From Deltaproteobacteria bacterium (GTDB lineage: Bacteria; Desulfobacterota; Desulfobacteria; Desulfobacterales; GCA-2748835): DNA of 55,748 bases. A model generated the notes under the pieces. It did no database searches and was not told the DNA's origin. It saw nothing but the letters and a program-made list of their open reading frames with translations. Where the stretch lies: assembly GCA_002748835.1 (NCBI GenBank), contig PDTL01000027.1:1-55748 (forward strand), read 5' to 3'. This document shows, one piece after another, positions 25,779-34,873 of the stretch (its first letter is position 1; the number at the start of each line of letters is the position of its first letter). Made by a program: the position numbers and the translations under genes.

Positions 25779-27098
25779 TTATCCCAGATCAAACCGTGTC
25801 AGTTCCAGTATCTCCAGAGGCCCGTCCAGTGTCTGATCCAGCGCACTCTTGATCGCCTCTTGAAGTGATTCCGGCCCCAGGTCAGTTTCTTTGTCATTCA
25901 CCATGCTGACCAGCGCCTCATAAATGACATTTCGGAAAAACGCTTGATCATCTTGAATTTTTTGAACCCGGGCTTTTATTCCGGCCAGTTTGACATCAAT
26001 CATCATGAAGTTCAGGTCATCATGACCCTGGGGTGCCAGCACAAAAAAGTCATTCAGCTCTATAGAAGCGGTCTCCGCCGGCACCGTCACAGTGACCCCC
26101 TTTTCTCCCGGTGTGTCCCCGCCCCTCGTATCCACAGCTGCGGTTTCGGTACTGACAGGTCCCTTCAGAAGCCACCCGCCTCCCCCTGCGGCAATGCACA
26201 CGACGAAAAAAACAGCCGCAGCGGCCAGCATCCGCTTTTTGGAAAACCGTGACGCTTGCGTTTGAGGTTCAGCATCGCCCGCCGTGTCTTCATCCGCCTC
26301 AAGAATTACCTGATCCTCAACGTCGGCCGACGCGGCTTCGGGCCCGGGTTCATCTGAAACGGTCTGTGCTTCAACCGGCGCAGGATTCGATTTTAGAATC
26401 GCATCAATATCATCCTGAGAAACCAGATCGTCACCATCGGCTGATATGGATTCCGGCGGTACGTCCGCATCCGGTACAACATTGCGCAATGGCTCAATGT
26501 CTTCATGGGAAACCGGCGCATCATCTGCATCCGACACCTGCGCATCGGCTCCCGCATCCGCGTTCAGCAGCCGGTCGATATCCTCCTGGGTGATCAACCC
26601 ATCCGGGTCATCGACAAGGGGTTCCGCTTCCCCCGCTTCCGGCCCGGTGTCAGCACCGTTCATCAGTGCATCAATATCCGACTGGGAGATCATTTGCTCA
26701 TCCGGATCTTCCGCCGAGACGCCGTCATCACGGATACCATCGAGGAGCCGGTCAATATCTTCATTTGAAATCAGTGCATCTGCCGCTTCAACAGACGCGG
26801 CATCGGTTACACGCGCATCTTCTCCGCCCGCAGATACCCCCAGCAGCCGATCAATCTCCTCCTGGGAAATCGGTGCATCATCGTCGGCAGTCCCCCTGTT
26901 CGCGGCCGGCGGGGTGTCATCTGGCGTTTCTGATCCACCGCTGAGCAGCCGGTCAATATCTTCTTGAGTCACCAGGCCATCATCGCCGGTCAGATCCGCA
27001 GCCCGTTCACCGGGCATCTCTCCCACGGCCGGCATTGACAGCAGCCGGTCAATATCCGCCTGACGAAGCAGGGCGTTTTCGTATTTACTCTCCGTCAT
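25779..27098 (-). CDS. FliL-like membrane protein with eight FliM-N-terminus-like motifs
   Basis: A 439-residue protein in three parts. (1) A cytoplasmic, acidic, probably disordered tail (1-285) with eight copies of a motif like VTQEDIDRLLSG, at about residues 12-22, 42-54, 75-88, 109-121, 136-148, 168-180, 195-207 and 225-237. This is the FliM N-terminal peptide pattern (E. coli LSQAEIDALLNG; FliM here VLSQEEVDSLLSGL), the known CheY-P docking segment. (2) One membrane helix (290-311) preceded by SKKR, so N-in. (3) A periplasmic domain (about 320-439) resembling FliL (LNDFFVLAPQG, LNFMMIDVKL, then a helical end). A standard FliL is at 37739-38302. AGGAGG precedes the start; fliA ends 35 bases upstream. 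Function unknown; multivalent CheY binding near the motor is inference. Confidence 0.8.
   Translation of the reverse strand: MTESKYENALLRQADIDRLLSMPAVGEMPGERAADLTGDDGLVTQEDIDRLLSGGSETPDDTPPAANRGTADDDAPISQEEIDRLLGVSAGGEDARVTDAASVEAADALISNEDIDRLLDGIRDDGVSAEDPDEQMISQSDIDALMNGADTGPEAGEAEPLVDDPDGLITQEDIDRLLNADAGADAQVSDADDAPVSHEDIEPLRNVVPDADVPPESISADGDDLVSQDDIDAILKSNPAPVEAQTVSDEPGPEAASADVEDQVILEADEDTAGDAEPQTQASRFSKKRMLAAAAVFFVVCIAAGGGGWLLKGPVSTETAAVDTRGGDTPGEKGVTVTVPAETASIELNDFFVLAPQGHDDLNFMMIDVKLAGIKARVQKIQDDQAFFRNVIYEALVSMVNDKETDLGPESLQEAIKSALDQTLDGPLEILELTRFDLG
26388..27065 (-). repeat. Array of eight FliM-N-like motif repeats
   Basis: Eight short units spaced 27-34 residues apart. At DNA level several share the word CAGCAGCCGGTCAATATC or a one- to two-base variant (near 27039, 26943, 26831, 26743 and 26566 on the plus strand). 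The seventh copy (VSHEDIEPLRNV) is degenerate. Confidence 0.85.
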
Positions 27099-27133
27099 TT
27101 CCGCCTCCTGTTACAGAGGGAACCGATGCGCCA

Positions 27134-27907
27134 TTACCGCAGCCGTTCATTGTATTTCCGCATCCGTGTCTTCATCCGGACAATGGCCATGGTATGAATC
27201 TGGCAAATCCGCGATTCGGTCAGCCCCAGCACCTCTCCGATCTGTTTTAAGGTCAGATCCTCGTAATAATAGAGGCTGATCACCAACTGTTCCTTTTCGT
27301 TCAGCCTGCGGATCGCTGCGGCCAGTTCATCGCGCAGTTCATTGAACAACACATTTTCTTCCGGCTTGTCCGCAGACTTCATCTGGGCCTGGAACGTCCG
27401 GATCCCGGTTTCACCGTTCTCTTCGTTTCGGATGGCGGCATCCATGCTGAGCAGCGCGGCATTGTGGATATCTCCGAGCAGCTTGTGATACTCGGCCATG
27501 GAAAGTTTCAGCGCGTCGGCAATTTCCTGTTCAGTTGCCGGCCGATTGAGCCGTCCCTCCACCTGATGCACGGCCTTTTCAATATCCTGCATCCGCTTGC
27601 GCATGGATCGTGAATACCAGTCCATACTGCGAAGTTCATCTAAAATCGCCCCCTTGATACGGTACTGGGCATAGGTTTTAAAATCGACCGCTTTTGCCGG
27701 ATTGAATTTATCCACGGCATCAATCAGACCCAGGGATCCCGCGCTGATCAGTTCGTCCAGGGACACGCTCGGCGGTATCCGCGCCGCCATCCGGCTGGCG
27801 ATCTGCCGGACCAGATAGGCGTACTGGAGGATCTGCGCTTCCCGTGCAGCCGGATCCTGTACGTTGCTGACCGTGCTGTTCTGCGCTTTTACATACGTAT
27901 CAATCAT
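27134..27907 (-). CDS. fliA: Flagellar sigma factor FliA (sigma-28)
   Basis: FliA directs RNA polymerase to late flagellar promoters. The 257-residue product has region 2 (SLDELISAGSLGLIDAVDKF and FKTYAQYRIKGAILDELRSMDW), region 3 and a C-terminal region 4 helix-turn-helix (LVISLYYYEDLTLKQIGEVL followed by GLTESRICQIH). Lengths match the family. It is the last of the flhA-F-G-fliA series and presumably reads the GCCGATAA-type promoters before fliD and csrA. The ribosome site before ATG 27907 is weak. Confidence 0.97.
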   Translation of the reverse strand: MIDTYVKAQNSTVSNVQDPAAREAQILQYAYLVRQIASRMAARIPPSVSLDELISAGSLGLIDAVDKFNPAKAVDFKTYAQYRIKGAILDELRSMDWYSRSMRKRMQDIEKAVHQVEGRLNRPATEQEIADALKLSMAEYHKLLGDIHNAALLSMDAAIRNEENGETGIRTFQAQMKSADKPEENVLFNELRDELAAAIRRLNEKEQLVISLYYYEDLTLKQIGEVLGLTESRICQIHTMAIVRMKTRMRKYNERLR

Positions 27908-27940
27908 CTGCAGTCCGCTGCTGTGTGAATGTGGATACCC

Positions 27941-27961
27941 GCCTGCACCTGCTGCAGGCGG
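27941..27961. other. Short perfect hairpin in the flhG-fliA gap
   Basis: CGCCTGCA and TGCAGGCG (27941-27948, 27954-27961) form an 8-bp stem with a 5-base loop, 34 bases before the fliA start. There is no T run, so it is not a terminator. It may tune fliA translation or mRNA processing. Confidence 0.35.
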
Positions 27962-27980
27962 TCATACCAGGGGACTTAGG

Positions 27981-28883
27981 CTAGCCGTCGCGATAATCCA
28001 TATAGGACGTTATGAAAAAACGGAGCGGATTTCCATCCCCGTGTTTCCGGGGACACCGCAACAGCCGCTCAGCGACACGCTCAAGGCCTTCGCTGCTCGG
28101 TGCCTCAGGATAACGGACAGTCACGGGCGTTCGCTTCAGAACCGATTGTCTCAGATAATCGTCCTGAAGGATACAGCCCATATATGCGATCGCCACATTG
28201 TCCAGAAAACGGTCAGCCGCCTGAACCAGGCTCTCGTAGACAGCCTTGGCCTCTTTTTCAGACGGAATCATGTTGACGACCAGTTTGAACCGTTTCGTAC
28301 CATGCTCCATAGACATGATTTTCATGATGGCATAGGCATCGGTGATCGACGTCGGTTCCCCGGTAACTACCACTATACACACTTCAGCAGCCAAATTAAA
28401 GTAAATCACATTATCCGATATGCCGGCGCCGGTATCGATGAGCACAATATCCGCCTCTGGTCCGAGTTGCTCAAATTCGCTCATCAGATGCAGTTTCTGC
28501 CCGTCCGTGAGTGACGTCAGGCTTGTAAAGCCGGAGCCGGCCGGAATCACACGGATCCCCTCATCGGTTTCCACCATCACCTCGTTCAGTGTTTTTTCAC
28601 CGGAAATCACATGCTGGATCGTGTAATCCGGATGAATGCCGAACAGCACATCAATATTGGCCAGACCCAGATCCGCGTCGAGAATCAGCACCCGTTTGCC
28701 CATCCGCGTAAACAGGACCGCCAGATTACCCACGATATTGGTTTTACCCACACCGCCCTTACCGCTGGTTACGGCATACACCCTCGGCGTCGCCCCGCCT
28801 GAAGGTCCGTCGGCCCTTAAGTCTTGCGCGTGTGTATTCATGCGCGCACCCACCATCTGCCTCAAGCTGTCTGCCTGATCCAC
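27981..28883 (-). CDS. flhG: MinD-like ATPase FlhG (flagellar number regulator)
   Basis: FlhG (FleN, YlxH) limits flagellar number and works with FlhF. The 300-residue protein begins MDQADSLRQMVGAR, which is the conserved DQAxxLR activator motif that stimulates the FlhF GTPase. It has the deviant Walker A TSGKGGVGKTNIVGNLA (residues 39-55), DADLGLANIDVLFG and DTGAGISDNV as switch motifs, and a C-terminal amphipathic membrane-targeting helix region. It lies between flhF and fliA, the classic order. Confidence 0.97.
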   Translation of the reverse strand: MDQADSLRQMVGARMNTHAQDLRADGPSGGATPRVYAVTSGKGGVGKTNIVGNLAVLFTRMGKRVLILDADLGLANIDVLFGIHPDYTIQHVISGEKTLNEVMVETDEGIRVIPAGSGFTSLTSLTDGQKLHLMSEFEQLGPEADIVLIDTGAGISDNVIYFNLAAEVCIVVVTGEPTSITDAYAIMKIMSMEHGTKRFKLVVNMIPSEKEAKAVYESLVQAADRFLDNVAIAYMGCILQDDYLRQSVLKRTPVTVRYPEAPSSEGLERVAERLLRCPRKHGDGNPLRFFITSYMDYRDG

Positions 28884-28975
28884 CGCATTTTTCCTTTTAT
28901 CCGTTCGTCTCCTCCCGGAAGGATCCGGGTCTTAACGCGATTATCCGAATCCCTCGAGCGTTTGCGCCAAATCCA

Positions 28976-30109
28976 TCAGTCCTGTCCGGAAAACACAAGG
29001 GATATCAATTCTGATTTCCCTGCCGCCACCAGGTCTTCCGGAACCTTCTGCCCGTTTGTCAGAAAGGAAACTGGCAGCGGCCGTTCCATCACCTGTTCCA
29101 GGATTGCCGCCCGGCGCCGGGTTTCGTCCAGCTTGGTAAATACATAACTCACCGGATCGAACCGTGCAAACCGCTCAGCCGCCTCCCGCATGTCCTGCGG
29201 AGCCGTGGACGCGCTCAGGACGAGATGGGTCTCCACTCCGTCCTCGCCTGCCATCAGTTCCTGAAGGTTGTGCATCCGTGCTTCGTCCAGGTGGCTGTGC
29301 CCGGCCGTATCGATGAGGATCACATCCGCGTTTCTCAGCCTGGCCGCGGCAATTTTGAGTTCTGCAGGCGAGAATGCCGGCAGGCAGGGGATGCCCATGA
29401 TCGTGGCATACGCCTTGAGCTGTTCGAGGGCGCCGACCCGGAAGCTGTCAATAGAGATCAGGCCAACAGACCGTTTTTCCTGAAGAAACAGGCGGGCGGC
29501 CACCTTGGCGATGGTGGTGGTTTTCCCCACACCTGTGGGCCCCACAAAGGCGGCCATCCGTCGCCTCGGGCCATCGGGTACCTGGGCGAAGGGATCAATT
29601 ACCGACACCCGGCTCACAATACCGGTAAGCACCGACCGTGCCGTTTCCCTGGCATCCGGTCGCTGGTCGGGGTGCCAAACGCATCCGGCCACCAGAAACC
29701 GCCGGGCCCGCTGTTCTGAGAGTCCGCTGTTCACCAGGCGGGCATAAAGGTTCAGGTATTCGGGATGATCGCTGATCAGCTCGGGCAGATGCTCGTTCCG
29801 GCTCATGAGGTACAGCAGGTCCTTTATTCCCACCAGCTCCGAATGCAGGGCCGTATAGACGGCACTGTCTAGCCCGGTGCCTTCAGGCGTTGTTTGCGGA
29901 GAAACAAAGGCCGCCTCTCTTTCAACCGGCGATACCAGCACCTCACCGGCCGGTGCGGCGTCCACTTCAAAGGCATCGGCGCCATACGGATTGTTTGCCC
30001 CTTTGGGTACTTTCCGGGTCGCAAGAATCACGGCATCCGTCCCCATCTCCTCCTTAATCCGGCTGATGGCGGCCTGAATACTTCTGGCACGGTATGTTTT
30101 AGCGGACAT
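28976..30109 (-). CDS. flhF: SRP-type GTPase FlhF
   Basis: FlhF marks the flagellar assembly site, usually the pole. The 377-residue protein has an N-terminal basic B domain (MSAKTYRARSIQAAISRIKE), an N domain, and the SRP GTPase domain with P-loop FVGPTGVGKTTTIAKVAARL (about 188-207), DTAGHSHLDEARM and TKLDETRRRAAILE. Ends 3 bases before flhF follows flhA (gap 3 bases), so they are translated together. The pair flhF-flhG suggests controlled flagellar number and placement. Confidence 0.97.
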   Translation of the reverse strand: MSAKTYRARSIQAAISRIKEEMGTDAVILATRKVPKGANNPYGADAFEVDAAPAGEVLVSPVEREAAFVSPQTTPEGTGLDSAVYTALHSELVGIKDLLYLMSRNEHLPELISDHPEYLNLYARLVNSGLSEQRARRFLVAGCVWHPDQRPDARETARSVLTGIVSRVSVIDPFAQVPDGPRRRMAAFVGPTGVGKTTTIAKVAARLFLQEKRSVGLISIDSFRVGALEQLKAYATIMGIPCLPAFSPAELKIAAARLRNADVILIDTAGHSHLDEARMHNLQELMAGEDGVETHLVLSASTAPQDMREAAERFARFDPVSYVFTKLDETRRRAAILEQVMERPLPVSFLTNGQKVPEDLVAAGKSELISLVFSGQD

Positions 30110-30112
30110 AGA

Positions 30113-32209
30113 CTAAACAGTCACTTTTCCCACCGATTTGATCCCGATATTCGGCACGATCTCGGCATGAGAAAGGATGGTTACCGCCGGCACATACTGT
30201 TCGACCAGCCGTCTCAGATGACGGCGAATCACCGGCGAGCAGAGGGCGACAGGCTGAAGATTCATGGCGATACACGTTTCCGCTTCAGCTTTGAGTCCCT
30301 GGGCAATGGTTTCCAGCACCCGGGGATCTGCAGTGACATACGATCCCTGATCCGTGTGCTGAATACTTTTCGATATCAAATCCTCAACTGTCTGGTCAAT
30401 CAGGATCACCGGCAGCACGCCGTCCGGCTGGATAAAGGGGGTTACGATGGAACGCCCCATCTTCTGACGCACATACTCGGTCAGCAGATCCGGATCCTTG
30501 CTCATGGGCGCGTAATCAGCCAGGGTTTCCACCACAGAAAGAAGATCCCGCACCGACACCTTTTCCCGCAGCAGATTCTGAAGCACCTTCTGTACCCCCC
30601 CCAGCGTGAGCAGCTGCGGTACCAGCTCCTCGACCGCCTTGGGATGGGTTTTGGCCAGGTTATCCAGTAGATGTTGCACCTCCTGGCGGCCCAGAAGGTC
30701 TGCCGCGTGGGTCCGGATAATCTCGGTCAGGTGAGTGGCCACCACCGTTGAAATATCGACCACCGTATACCCGGAGAATTTGGCTTCCTCTTCCTTGTCT
30801 TCGGGAATCCAGAGCGCGGGCAGGTTGAAGGCCGGTTCGGTGGTCGGAATGCCGTCCAGACGCTGAGCCACATCCCCCGGGTCCATGGCCAGCAGGTGAT
30901 TGAGCATAAGCTCGCACCGGGCCATCTCCACTCCGCGAATCATGAGCCGGTATTCAGAGGGTTTGAGTTTCAGATTGTCCCGGATGTGAATGGGCGGAAT
31001 CACGATCCCCATTTCCGTGGCAAACTGCCGGCGGATCGCCCGAATCCGTCCCAGCAGGGTTCCGTCCTGGGACCGGTCAACCAGAGGAATCAGCCCGTAG
31101 CCAACCTCAAGTTCCATCACATCCAGGGTCAGGAGGTGTTCCACTTCCTCAGGTCCGGTCGCGTCTGCCGCTTCGGCTGACTCCGCTCCAGGCGCCCCTT
31201 CGGGTAGAGCGGTTTGAGGGTCCGCCATGCCCCGGCCCAGCCAGTAGACACTCCCTGCCAGAATCCCAGCCAGCAGGGTGAACGGGATAAACGGCAATCC
31301 CGGTACCAGGCCCAGCATGAACACCACCACCGCACCCACATAGATCGGTGTCTTTTTTGTGAAAAAATGGGTAAAAAATTCCTTCCCCATCCTGGATTCG
31401 GAACCGGCGCGGGAGACCAGCATACCCGCTGCCGTGGAGATGATCAGTGCCGGTATCTGACTCACCAGGCCGTCCCCCACCGTCAGCAGGGTATAGTTGG
31501 ATGCGGCGTCGATCAAGGTCATATTGTTCTGGAACACCCCGATAATGATACCGCCCACAATATTGATACCCGTGATGATGATCCCGGCCACCGCATCCCC
31601 TTTGACAAACTTGCTCGCCCCGTCCATGGCGCCGTGGAATTCCGATTCCCGGGCGATTTCACGTCGGCGGTTCTTGGCCTCCAGCTCATCAATGATGCCG
31701 GCGTTCAGATCCGCGTCAATGGCCATCTGCTTGCCGGGCATGGCATCCAGGGCAAACCGGGCCGCCACTTCCGCGATACGCCCTGCCCCTTTGGTGATGA
31801 CCATGAAATTGATCAGTACCAGGATGACAAAAACGATCATCCCGATCACATAATTACCGCCCACCACAAAACTGCCAAAAGACTTGATGATGGCACCGGC
31901 AGCCAGGGTTCCCTCATTACCGTGTAGCAGAATCAGCCGGGTGGAAGCCACGTTGAGGCTCAGCCGAAACAGGGTCAGCACCAGCAGCATGGACGGAAAG
32001 ATGGAAAAATCAAGGGGCCGCTCCGTATACATGGTGGTGATGAGGATAATGATGGCAAAGGTGATGTTCATGGCAAGAAACAGGTCCAAGAGAAACGGTT
32101 TCACCGGCAGAATCATCAGAAGCAGAATGCCGATGACCGCTGCCACCATCCCGATATCGGCCGATTCCTGCTGAAGGCCGCCGATCAGTCCCGTATTTTC
32201 CATTGCCAT
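30113..32209 (-). CDS. flhA: Flagellar export gate protein FlhA
   Basis: FlhA forms the nonameric ring of the flagellar type III export gate. The 698-residue product has eight N-terminal membrane segments, the FHIPEP-type conserved loop (AIDADLNAGIIDELEAKNRR followed by REIARESEFHGAMDGASKF) and a large cytoplasmic C-terminal domain. MAMENTG is the likely start. Length matches the family (about 690-700). Confidence 0.98.
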   Translation of the reverse strand: MAMENTGLIGGLQQESADIGMVAAVIGILLLMILPVKPFLLDLFLAMNITFAIIILITTMYTERPLDFSIFPSMLLVLTLFRLSLNVASTRLILLHGNEGTLAAGAIIKSFGSFVVGGNYVIGMIVFVILVLINFMVITKGAGRIAEVAARFALDAMPGKQMAIDADLNAGIIDELEAKNRRREIARESEFHGAMDGASKFVKGDAVAGIIITGINIVGGIIIGVFQNNMTLIDAASNYTLLTVGDGLVSQIPALIISTAAGMLVSRAGSESRMGKEFFTHFFTKKTPIYVGAVVVFMLGLVPGLPFIPFTLLAGILAGSVYWLGRGMADPQTALPEGAPGAESAEAADATGPEEVEHLLTLDVMELEVGYGLIPLVDRSQDGTLLGRIRAIRRQFATEMGIVIPPIHIRDNLKLKPSEYRLMIRGVEMARCELMLNHLLAMDPGDVAQRLDGIPTTEPAFNLPALWIPEDKEEEAKFSGYTVVDISTVVATHLTEIIRTHAADLLGRQEVQHLLDNLAKTHPKAVEELVPQLLTLGGVQKVLQNLLREKVSVRDLLSVVETLADYAPMSKDPDLLTEYVRQKMGRSIVTPFIQPDGVLPVILIDQTVEDLISKSIQHTDQGSYVTADPRVLETIAQGLKAEAETCIAMNLQPVALCSPVIRRHLRRLVEQYVPAVTILSHAEIVPNIGIKSVGKVTV

Positions 32210-32320
32210 ACCGTCTTACCCTTTACGATAGAGGCGTCAATTCGTTGACATCCGTTGTATTCCTGACACGGTCCGTCCAGTTTCAGATCCTGGATGCAAA
32301 CCGTGAAATGCATTTAACCC

Positions 32321-33385
32321 TCACGGTTTTCCCTTCATCCGGTAGACATAGGCCAGAAGTTCCGCCACCGCCTGGTACAGCTCTGATGGAACCTCCTCAT
32401 CAATATCCACTGACTTATACAAGTTCCGGGCCAATGCCACATTTTCCACCACCGGAATGCTGTGCTCGGCAGCCAGAGCCTTGATCCGGTCCGCCACCGG
32501 TCCGGCCCCTTTAGCCAGCACTTTGGGTGCCTGCATGGTCAGCGCGTCGTATTTCAAGGCAAGCGCGAGATGCACCGGGTTGGTGACCACCACGTCTGCT
32601 TCGGGGACAGCCTGCATCATGCGCCGCCGCGCCGCCTGCATCTGAATGGCCCGTATCCGGGACTTGATCTGCGGATCCCCTTCGGTCTGCTTGAATTCAT
32701 CCTTCACTTCCTGTTTGGTCATTTTCTGATCCTGGGCATATTTCCATTTCTGAAAGATCAGATCAAACAGAGCCAGGACCAGCATGGCGATCAGGATCCA
32801 GATAAACATCTTGAACACCACCTTGAGCATGAAAATCAGGATGCCGGCCACCGAATTTCCGGAAAGCCCCACCAGGGTATGAAACTCCGAGCTTACGGCA
32901 GCATAGGTGAGCACGGCGATGATGATGATTTTCAGGATGCTCTTCAACAGCTCCACCACGGACCGGCTGGAAAATTTCTGTTTGAACCCGTTAATGGGAT
33001 TGATCCGCGAGGCCTTGGGCTGGATCGCTTTCCAGGACAAGAGAAAACCGACCTGCATATAGTTGCTGGCCAGTGCAAGGACGACAACCGCCAGCATCAA
33101 AGGGATGAGCGCCAGCACATAGGCTTTTCCCTCCATGTACATCCGGTTGATGAACCACGGCATGCTCGCGCCCGGAACCGTGTCAAAGGAAAAGCTCCGG
33201 AACATGACACCGACGATGATATCATACATGTACCGGCTGAAAAAAAAGAGGGTGGTCACACCAGCCATGAGCACGAACACCGACGGCACCTCAATACTTT
33301 TACCGACCTGCCCTTCTTCCCGGGCTTTTTCCAGTTTTTTCGGGGTTGCTTCTTCGGTTTTTTCCTGCATGTTGTCTTCGGCCAT
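32321..33385 (-). CDS. flhB: Flagellar export switch protein FlhB
   Basis: FlhB is the substrate-specificity switch of the export gate. The 354-residue product starts with EKTEEATPKKLEKAREEGQV, has four membrane helices to about residue 210, and a cytoplasmic domain with the autocleavage motif. Here that motif is NPVH (Asn 269-Pro 270-Val 271-His 272) rather than the usual NPTH; the Asn-Pro pair needed for cleavage is intact. The C-terminus (VDIDEEVPSELYQAVAELL) is normal. It abuts fliR without a gap and lies 111 bases before flhA. Confidence 0.97.
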   Translation of the reverse strand: MAEDNMQEKTEEATPKKLEKAREEGQVGKSIEVPSVFVLMAGVTTLFFFSRYMYDIIVGVMFRSFSFDTVPGASMPWFINRMYMEGKAYVLALIPLMLAVVVLALASNYMQVGFLLSWKAIQPKASRINPINGFKQKFSSRSVVELLKSILKIIIIAVLTYAAVSSEFHTLVGLSGNSVAGILIFMLKVVFKMFIWILIAMLVLALFDLIFQKWKYAQDQKMTKQEVKDEFKQTEGDPQIKSRIRAIQMQAARRRMMQAVPEADVVVTNPVHLALALKYDALTMQAPKVLAKGAGPVADRIKALAAEHSIPVVENVALARNLYKSVDIDEEVPSELYQAVAELLAYVYRMKGKP

Positions 33386-34186
33386 CTACCCCCCTCCCAT
33401 CCAGTTGAGCAGTTGGAGCAGGACCGATCCGTATCCGGACAGGAATTCACGAGTCACCGTGCCCACGGTCTGTAACGCCAGGCCAAAGGTGATCAGGCCT
33501 ATGGTGATCTTGACAGGAAACGCCACGATCAGCACATTCATCTGCGGGGCGAATTTAGCCGTGATGCCGAAGGCTGCGTCCGTAAAAAAAATCGCGGCCC
33601 ATGCCGGAGCGGCAATCCGGATGCCCAGGGAAAAAATGTCCGCAGACATGGGGATCACCGCCTCCACCAGCGACCCGGACAGATGAACGCCGCCAATGGG
33701 AACCCGCCGGAAACTCTCTGCCAGGCTCATGAGCAGGATATGGTGCCCGTTCAGGCCCAAAAAAATGATCAGCACCACCCAATAGACAAACTGCTCCATC
33801 AGGGAAATCTGACCGCCGGACTGGGGATCGACCACATTGATCATGGAAAACCCCATCTGGAATCCGATAATCTGCCCGGCCATCTGTACGGCAGCAAAGA
33901 ACATCCGCACAGTCAGGGCAATCACCATGCCGATGATCAGTTCGCCGACCACGAGCAGCACAAAAGAGACTGCATGAACGGGAAACATGCCCGGCAATAC
34001 GGTCCGACCAGACACCAGGGGGATCAGTGCGATGGTGACCATCAGGGAAAGCCCTGCCTTGATCTGGGCAGGAAACAGGGGACTGCCGAAAATGGGAAAG
34101 AGAAACAGCACCACGCTGACCCGCACCAGGACCAGCAGAAAAATCCGGATTTCATCGGGTTGTATCAGGGACAGGGCTTCAACCAT
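33386..34186 (-). CDS. fliR: Flagellar export gate protein FliR
   Basis: FliR is a core channel subunit of the export gate with FliP and FliQ. The 266-residue protein has about six membrane helices, the conserved LVLVRVSVVLFLFPIFGSPLF start and the GFSMINVVDPQSGGQ signature. It starts 31 bases after fliQ and its stop directly abuts the flhB start. Confidence 0.96.
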   Translation of the reverse strand: MVEALSLIQPDEIRIFLLVLVRVSVVLFLFPIFGSPLFPAQIKAGLSLMVTIALIPLVSGRTVLPGMFPVHAVSFVLLVVGELIIGMVIALTVRMFFAAVQMAGQIIGFQMGFSMINVVDPQSGGQISLMEQFVYWVVLIIFLGLNGHHILLMSLAESFRRVPIGGVHLSGSLVEAVIPMSADIFSLGIRIAAPAWAAIFFTDAAFGITAKFAPQMNVLIVAFPVKITIGLITFGLALQTVGTVTREFLSGYGSVLLQLLNWMGGG

Positions 34187-34217
34187 GAAACACCCTTGTT
34201 AAGCTGTTGGTTGACGG

Positions 34218-34487
34218 CTAACGCACATACAGGGGAATATCCTGAATCACCCGCGTGGTAAAGGCTGTGAGTCGCCCCAGCATCCATGGAGCAAAGAAGA
34301 GCAGGCCGAGAAACACGGCCAGGATTTTCGGGACAAAAATCAGCGTCATCTCCTGAATGGATGTCACTGCCTGGAAAATAGAAATAACCAGCCCGACCAC
34401 CAGGCCCAGGCCCAGCATGGGCATGGCCAGCAAAATGGTGAGTAGGATGCCTTCCTTGGCAAAACTGATGACAAATTCAGGTGTCAT
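34218..34487 (-). CDS. fliQ: Flagellar export gate protein FliQ
   Basis: FliQ is a small channel subunit. The 89-residue product has two membrane helices (LLTILLAMPMLGLGLVVGLV and FLGLLFFAPWMLG) joined by the conserved ISIFQAVTSIQEMTLIFVPK segment. It is normally placed right after fliP, but here the toxin-antitoxin pair (34586-35092) separates the two. Confidence 0.96.
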   Translation of the reverse strand: MTPEFVISFAKEGILLTILLAMPMLGLGLVVGLVISIFQAVTSIQEMTLIFVPKILAVFLGLLFFAPWMLGRLTAFTTRVIQDIPLYVR

Positions 34488-34585
34488 AAAAAGATCCGTT
34501 TCCGGCAGTTTCGATCCCCTGCCGCTTGGCCGTATTCATCCATCCATCGGGTTACAGAGATGGCCCCGATTCCGCTTATTTCAAT

Positions 34586-34867
34586 TTATCTTGATTTGAG
34601 ATAATTTTTTAAATCCCTATAATAGTTTCCATGCGGCCCGATCATTATTAACTCAAGATCATTGCCTGCAAAACGATAAGAAAGCAGATACTGAACTGTT
34701 TTTATTTTGAACTTATGAACAAAAGTACCTCTTAGATCTCCTTTTTTTTCTGTGCCAATAGTTCGTTTTTCAGCAATCGCTCTTACTGCGTCATCAAGTA
34801 TGTCTTTTTCCTGTTTAGAAAACTTTTTAACCTTTCGTTCAAAAGATCGGGATTGAAAAATTTTCAT
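34586..34867 (-). CDS. RelE/ParE-family toxin
   Basis: The 93-residue basic protein has the fold pattern of RelE/ParE toxins: helical N-terminus (FERKVKKFSKQEKDILDDAV), then RGTFVHKFKIKTVQYLLSYRF and a C-terminal beta strand with LIMIGPHGNYYRDLKNY. RelE members cut mRNA at the ribosome; ParE members act on gyrase; which applies here cannot be told. It lies 6 bases after its antitoxin, is AT-rich compared with flanking genes, and is inserted between fliP and fliQ. Confidence 0.8.
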   Translation of the reverse strand: MKIFQSRSFERKVKKFSKQEKDILDDAVRAIAEKRTIGTEKKGDLRGTFVHKFKIKTVQYLLSYRFAGNDLELIMIGPHGNYYRDLKNYLKSR

Positions 34868-34873
34868 TTTTTG

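Noticed and set aside
26388..27065. Short repeated DNA words as a possible iteron or CRISPR-like array
   Set aside because: The words are in frame, encode the FliM-like motif, and unit spacing varies by multiples of three.
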